Shown: piece after piece, positions 59,777-64,000 of the stretch
Numbering within the stretch: the stretch's first letter is position 1
Layout: each line of letters begins with the position of its first letter
DNA from: Salvia splendens
Taxonomy: Eukaryota > Streptophyta > Magnoliopsida > Lamiales > Lamiaceae
DNA length: 64,000 nucleotides
Assembly (NCBI RefSeq): GCF_004379255.2
Contig: NC_056050.1
Location: forward strand, 18,469,514 to 18,533,513
Direction of reading: 5' to 3'
Position numbers and translations under genes: made by a program
The notes under the pieces: generated by a model
What the model saw: only the letters and a program-made list of their open reading frames with translations
The model's database searches: none
What the model was told of the DNA's origin: nothing

Positions 59777-60117
59777 TATAGAAAATATGCTGAGGGTAAT
59801 TTTGGAAATTGCTTTCTTAATTTAAATCTGCGATCAAACATGCAAATCTGCGATCAAATTACTCCATAATCTGTGATTTTTTCTTTCCTTCCAAACTTGC
59901 GATCCGATTTTTTTCCAAATTTCGTTCCAAATCTTATTACTTCATTCAAATCGCGATTGAATTCAATTTGACGCGATTCAATTCGTTATTCAATCCGTTC
60001 ATCGCGATTCAAATCAGTCATCGTGATTCAAATCAATGGATTCAATTATGAGGTCGGACGAAGATTATTTCGATTCCGATTCATCAGCTTCGGGCGAGGA
60101 AGCTGAGACTTCTAAAG

Positions 60118-61363
60118 GTAATCATTATTCGTTCAATTCTATAACAATTACTTCACTCTTGTTCAATTCTATAACAATTCCTACTATTTATTAATATACA
60201 ATATTTTCGTGTATTGTGATTATGAAAACCGTAGTTTTTGTGATTAGATTTATAGTTGTTTCACTGATGTTAAGTGATTATGAAAATCGTATGGTCTTTG
60301 TATTATGTTTACATGGTTAGATTTACAGTTGTTTTGCAAATAAGAGTGAAGTGAAATCAGAATAAGAGTGATGTGTTTTGTGAACAAGAGTGATGTGTTT
60401 TGTGAACAAGAGTGATGTGTTTTGTGAACAAGAGTGATGTATTTTGTTAACATGAGTGATGTGTTTTGTGAACAAGAGTGATGCCCTCAGAATAAGAGTG
60501 ATGTGTTTACATCATTCTTATTCTGATTTTACTTCACTCTTGTTCACAAAACACTTCACTCTTGTTCAGAAAACACTTCACTCTTGTTCACAAAACACAT
60601 CACTCTTATTCTGATTTTACTTCACTCTTGTTCACAAAACACATCACTCTTATTCTGATTTTACTTCACTCTTGTTCAGAAAACACTTCACTCTTGTTCA
60701 CAAAACACATCACTCTTATTCTGATTTTACTTCACTCTTGTTCACAAACCACTTCACTCTTATTCTCATTTTACTTCACTCTTGTTCACAAAACACTTCA
60801 CTCTTGTTCACAAAACACTTCACTCTTGTCAGTAACATCAAAGCATTATGAAGAATATGGGAAAACCAATAACATAGATGTGGAAAAAATGATTGTAAAC
60901 TTCAAGCGTTCATGAACTATTGTAGAAAACTTCATCAGTGAATTAACAAGTACTTATTTTACATTAATATCTTGTTTACTATTTAATTCACTGTTGTGTT
61001 TTGTAAACCACTAAATGATGTGTTTCGTGAAGAAGAGTGAAGTAAAATCAGAATAAGAGTGAAGTGTTTTCTGAACAAGAGTGAAGTAAAATCAGAATAA
61101 GAGTGATGTGTTTTGCAAATAAGAGTGAAGTAAAATCAGAATAAGAGTGATGTGTTTTGTGAACAAGAGTGAAGTGTTTTGTGAACAAGAGTGAAGTGTT
61201 TTGTGAACAAGAGTGAAGTAAAATGAGAATAAGAGTGAAGTGGTTTGTAAACAAGAGTGAAGTAAAATCAGAATAAGAGTGATGTGCATTGTGAACAAGA
61301 GTGAAGTCTTTTTCTGAACAAGAGTGCAGTAATCTCATTATTAGAGTGCTGTGTTTTTTACAG
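60118..61363 (+). repeat. Intron 1 of the FAR1-like gene: 22-bp repeats in three alternating-orientation blocks
   Basis: A forward block (about 60340-60505, AAGAGTGATGTGTTTTGTGA), an inverted block (about 60508-60830, TTCACAAAACACATCACTCT) and a second forward block (about 61030-61350) occupy most of the intron. Neighbouring blocks could pair into a long hairpin in the pre-mRNA. The frames seen in them are by-products of the repeat. Confidence 0.88.
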
Positions 61364-62096
61364 TGGTTTGCGTACCAAAATGCCCAGATGAATTGAAACC
61401 AAAAATTGGACAAAGTTTCATGACCCTTGATCGTGCATTGGACTTCTACAATAATTATGCTCGATATGTTGGATTTGACACCCGTAAAAAGGGATCAAAA
61501 AAGGAAAAAGATGTCACTACTTGGATTTACGTGGTGTGTAGCCGAGAAGGTACAAAGCAAAGAAACAGTAAACAATCTGAGGTGAAACGAAAGCGTTCTT
61601 CTATTAAGTGCTATTGTAATGCTAAAGTGTCTTGGAAGTATATTATGGGTGTTGGTTATGTTATACAAAGTTTCGTTGAAGACCATAATCACGAGATGGT
61701 TGAGGAACGCCATAAGCGTTTTATGAATTTGAACCGTAATTTGGATTTAGTCCATCAGAAATTCATCCTCGATTGTGCTAATGCAAATATTGGTCCAACT
61801 TTAAGTTTTAGCTTACTTAAAGAAGTGCTTGGTGGATTAGATTATGTAGGGTGTACTGTTTTAGAAGTGCGCAACTATAGACGTGACCTTAGAGCTTATG
61901 TAGAAGGAGCTGATGCACAAATGTTATTGAATGAGATGCGAAGGAAGAAGGAGTTGTGTAGTGCATTTACATATGAGTATGAGGTCAACTCAAAGGATAG
62001 GATGACACGATTGTTTTGGTGTGATCCTACTGCTAGAAGAAACTACCATTTGTATGGAGATATTGTTTCGTTTGATACGACATACTCCACAAACAG

Positions 62097-62526
62097 GTAT
62101 GTGCACACTAATTACTCTTTTGTTAAATTGTTTTCTGAAATCATAACATGAGTGATGTGTTTCTGAAAAAGAGTGAAGTGTTTTGTGAACAAGAGTGAAG
62201 TGTTTTCTTAACAAGAGTAATGTGTTTTGTGAAAAAGAGTGATGTATTTTTCTGCATGCTTATATTGATGTGTTTTCTGAAATCATAACAAGAGTGAAGT
62301 ATTTTGTGAAAAAGAGTGAAGTATTGTCTGAACAAGAGTGACGTGTTTTGTGAAAAAGAGTGATGTATTTTTCTGCATGCTTATATTGATGTGTTTTCTG
62401 AAATCATAACAAGAGTGAAGTGTTTTGTGAAAAAGAGTGAAGTATTGACTGAACAAGAGTGACGTATTTTGTGAAAAAGAGTGATGTGTTTTCTGCATGC
62501 TTATAGTGAATTGTTTTTCATTTCAG
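62097..62526 (+). repeat. Intron 2 of the FAR1-like gene, filled with related repeats
   Basis: The intron runs GTATGTGC...CATTTCAG. It contains forward monomers (AACAAGAGTGAAGTGTTTTG) and a larger unit around TTTTTCTGCATGCTTATATT that recurs about every 120 bp. Confidence 0.88.
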
Positions 62527-64000
62527 ATACTGTATGATATTTGCTCCTTTTACGGGCAAGGATAATCATGGTCGCCCTGTGACATTTGCTGCTGGCCTTT
62601 TGTCCAAGGAAAATGCCAACTCCTTTTCATGGTTATTTAACCAATTTGTAAAGTGTATGGGTGTGGCTCCCAAACTCATTGTAACCGACCAAGACTTAGG
62701 AATGAAAGTTGCTGTTGAGGAGGTCCTTGTCAATACAAGACACCGGTGGTGTATGTGGCACGTTATGAATAAAGTTGCTGACAAATTGCCAAAGAACATG
62801 CTTGGTAGTGAACAATTAAAGAAGGAACTGAATGCATGTGTATGGTCAGAGTTGATAGAACCTGATGCATTTGAGGAAACTTGGTATGCTATAATGGAAA
62901 GATATGGGCTGACCAATAATGTCTGGTTTTCATCAATGTTTGCATCCAGAAAATTTTGGGTTCCAGCCTTTTTCCGTAATTTTTCGATGAGTTCGTTGAT
63001 AAAGACAACTTCTATATCTGAATCACAGAATAACTTCTTCAAAAGGTACTCAAAGTCTCGGGCTAACCTTATGCAATTTTATATGAACTATAATCATGCT
63101 CTGGAGACTCAAAGAAGTAATAGTGCAAAGCTTGAATACTATGATTCAACAAAAGTACCTATTTTGCGAACAGGATTGGAAATCGAGAAACATGCATCGA
63201 CGATATATAGTGGTAGTGCTTATACTGAAATTCAAGAAGAGATAGTATATGCATGTTTCTCTTTGTCTTGTGCAACTCTAGGAGTGTCTACCAATACAGA
63301 TATTGAAGTATATGACATAAAGGACAAGGATTCAAACTCATGGACAGTGACTTACTCCATTGGTGATGACACCTATTTGTGTGGATGCAAAAAATTTGAA
63401 AGACTTGGTCTATTGTGCAGCCATATATTTTGTGTGTTGAAACATAATTTTGTTAAGTTGATACCCGAGAAGTTGCATGGAGGAAGATGGTTGAAGTCAC
63501 AGTTTGTGAAGCCAATACATGGAGGTTTTGTGATGATCAAGAAATACACCTTGCTGTGGACAAGAAGAAGATTGCATTTAAAAACTTGTATGGATTATTC
63601 ATTGAAACAGCACAAAGCATTGAAGGGAACATTGATAAAATCAATGCATTCGCTGCAATTATTGAAGAAGGTAGGAAGCAGCTTCTTGGCGAAGATGTTG
63701 TTCTGTCTTCCACACAGAAGAGATCAATGATTGAGAACTTCTATGGCTCACATGTCCCGAACAATATTGAAGTTCATCCTCCTGAGGTTGTTAGTACAAA
63801 GGGAAGTGGAAGTAGGAAGAAATCGAAGAGGGAGTCAGCAATAAAGTTAGCAATGAAACCAGGCCGAAAGTGTGGAAACTGTCATGAGATTGGACACCAT
63901 GATTCTAGGAACTGCAAAAAGGTTAATGAGAAGTCAAATCAGAGGCAATGAGGATTTGTATAGAAATAGTTCACATTGTAGTATTTTTAGAGTACTAATG

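Larger units (their letters stand above)
60036..63951 (+). pseudogene. FAR1/FRS-type Mutator transposase gene, three exons, one-base frameshift
   Basis: Exons are 60036-60117, 61364-62096 and 62527-63951; both introns are GT-AG and the phases fit. The domains in order are an acidic start (SDEDYFDSDSSASGEEAE); a FAR1 DNA-binding zinc domain at about 50-137 ending DHNHE; the MULE transposase with D265 (SFDTTY), D326 (VTDQD) and a likely E437 (SISESQNNF); a SWIM zinc finger CGCKKFERLGLLCSH at about 557-571; and a C-terminal knuckle CGNCHEIGHHDSRNC. After KPIHGG the frame changes at a T-run (63526-63529); the family text resumes one frame over (CDDQEIHLAVDKKK). Total exon length is one base short of a multiple of three, so a single-base loss or a sequencing error explains it. 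It could be element-borne or a domesticated FRS gene; the inverted repeat upstream favours the former. Confidence 0.85.

Noticed and set aside
60562..61413. Open frames of more than 100 codons over the intron repeats (plus and minus strand)
   Set aside because: They are periodic translations of the satellite (TSLLFTKHITL-type text) lying inside an intron.
58031..62520. CRISPR-like appearance of regularly spaced 22-bp repeats
   Set aside because: The spacers are themselves repeats, the DNA is plant nuclear, and the units form a dimeric satellite; no cas genes are present.

Overview
The window is nuclear DNA of a flowering plant, most likely a eudicot. Support comes from two intron-rich, plant-type host genes (a PIP2 aquaporin and VPS53), AT-rich spacers, many Stowaway-type miniature elements (CTCCCTCYGTCC ends, TA duplications), and plant copia, gypsy, TRIM, hAT, Mutator and Harbinger elements. 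The abundance of that Stowaway family would suit an asterid (Lamiales-like) genome, but this is only an inference.

Layout. 1-3.8 kb: AT-rich spacer with a non-autonomous hAT element and Stowaway elements. 3.86-5.35 kb (+): four-exon PIP2 aquaporin with a TRIM-type solo LTR in intron 1. 5.4-11.2 kb: spacer with a three-level nest (Stowaway inside a Mutator-like element inside a hAT element, 6.5-8.0 kb) and a dead Harbinger transposase (9.7-10.9 kb). 11.25-20.6 kb (-): an intact 24-exon VPS53 gene, 822 codons by my splicing, with one apparent GC-AG intron. 21.8-24.3 kb: a Mutator-like element holding a second Mutator-like element and a complete TRIM retrotransposon, each with its own target-site duplication.

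25.8-30.1 kb (+) is a copia array, LTR-pol fragment-LTR-pol fragment-LTR, enclosed by a single 5-bp duplication. 34.9-52.8 kb (-) is a larger array of the same broad family: four gag-less pol units head to tail, each next to one LTR, with shared nonsense mutations. This array separates two copies of a small MGNC-type plant gene. The left copy is cut at codon 4 by an LTR; the right copy is whole except that GTG stands where the ATG is expected.

53.9-57.6 kb: a gypsy fragment in the order pol end, LTR, gag, with gag split by a 2.6-kb solo LTR. 57.66-57.83 kb (-): the N-terminus of a CLV1-like receptor kinase, cut off after about 58 codons. 58.0-58.8 kb: a satellite of 22-bp monomers arranged as 44-bp dimers. 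59.57-59.78 kb: a perfect 95-bp inverted repeat. 60.0-63.95 kb (+): a three-exon FAR1/FRS-type Mutator transposase gene, disrupted by a one-base frameshift; both of its introns carry the same 22-bp repeats, partly as inverted blocks.

The host genes (water channel, endosome-to-Golgi tethering, small MGNC protein) have no evident functional link. The main biological story is element dynamics: DNA-level amplification of LTR units, nested insertions with readable footprints, and a transposase gene whose introns are filled with its own satellite.
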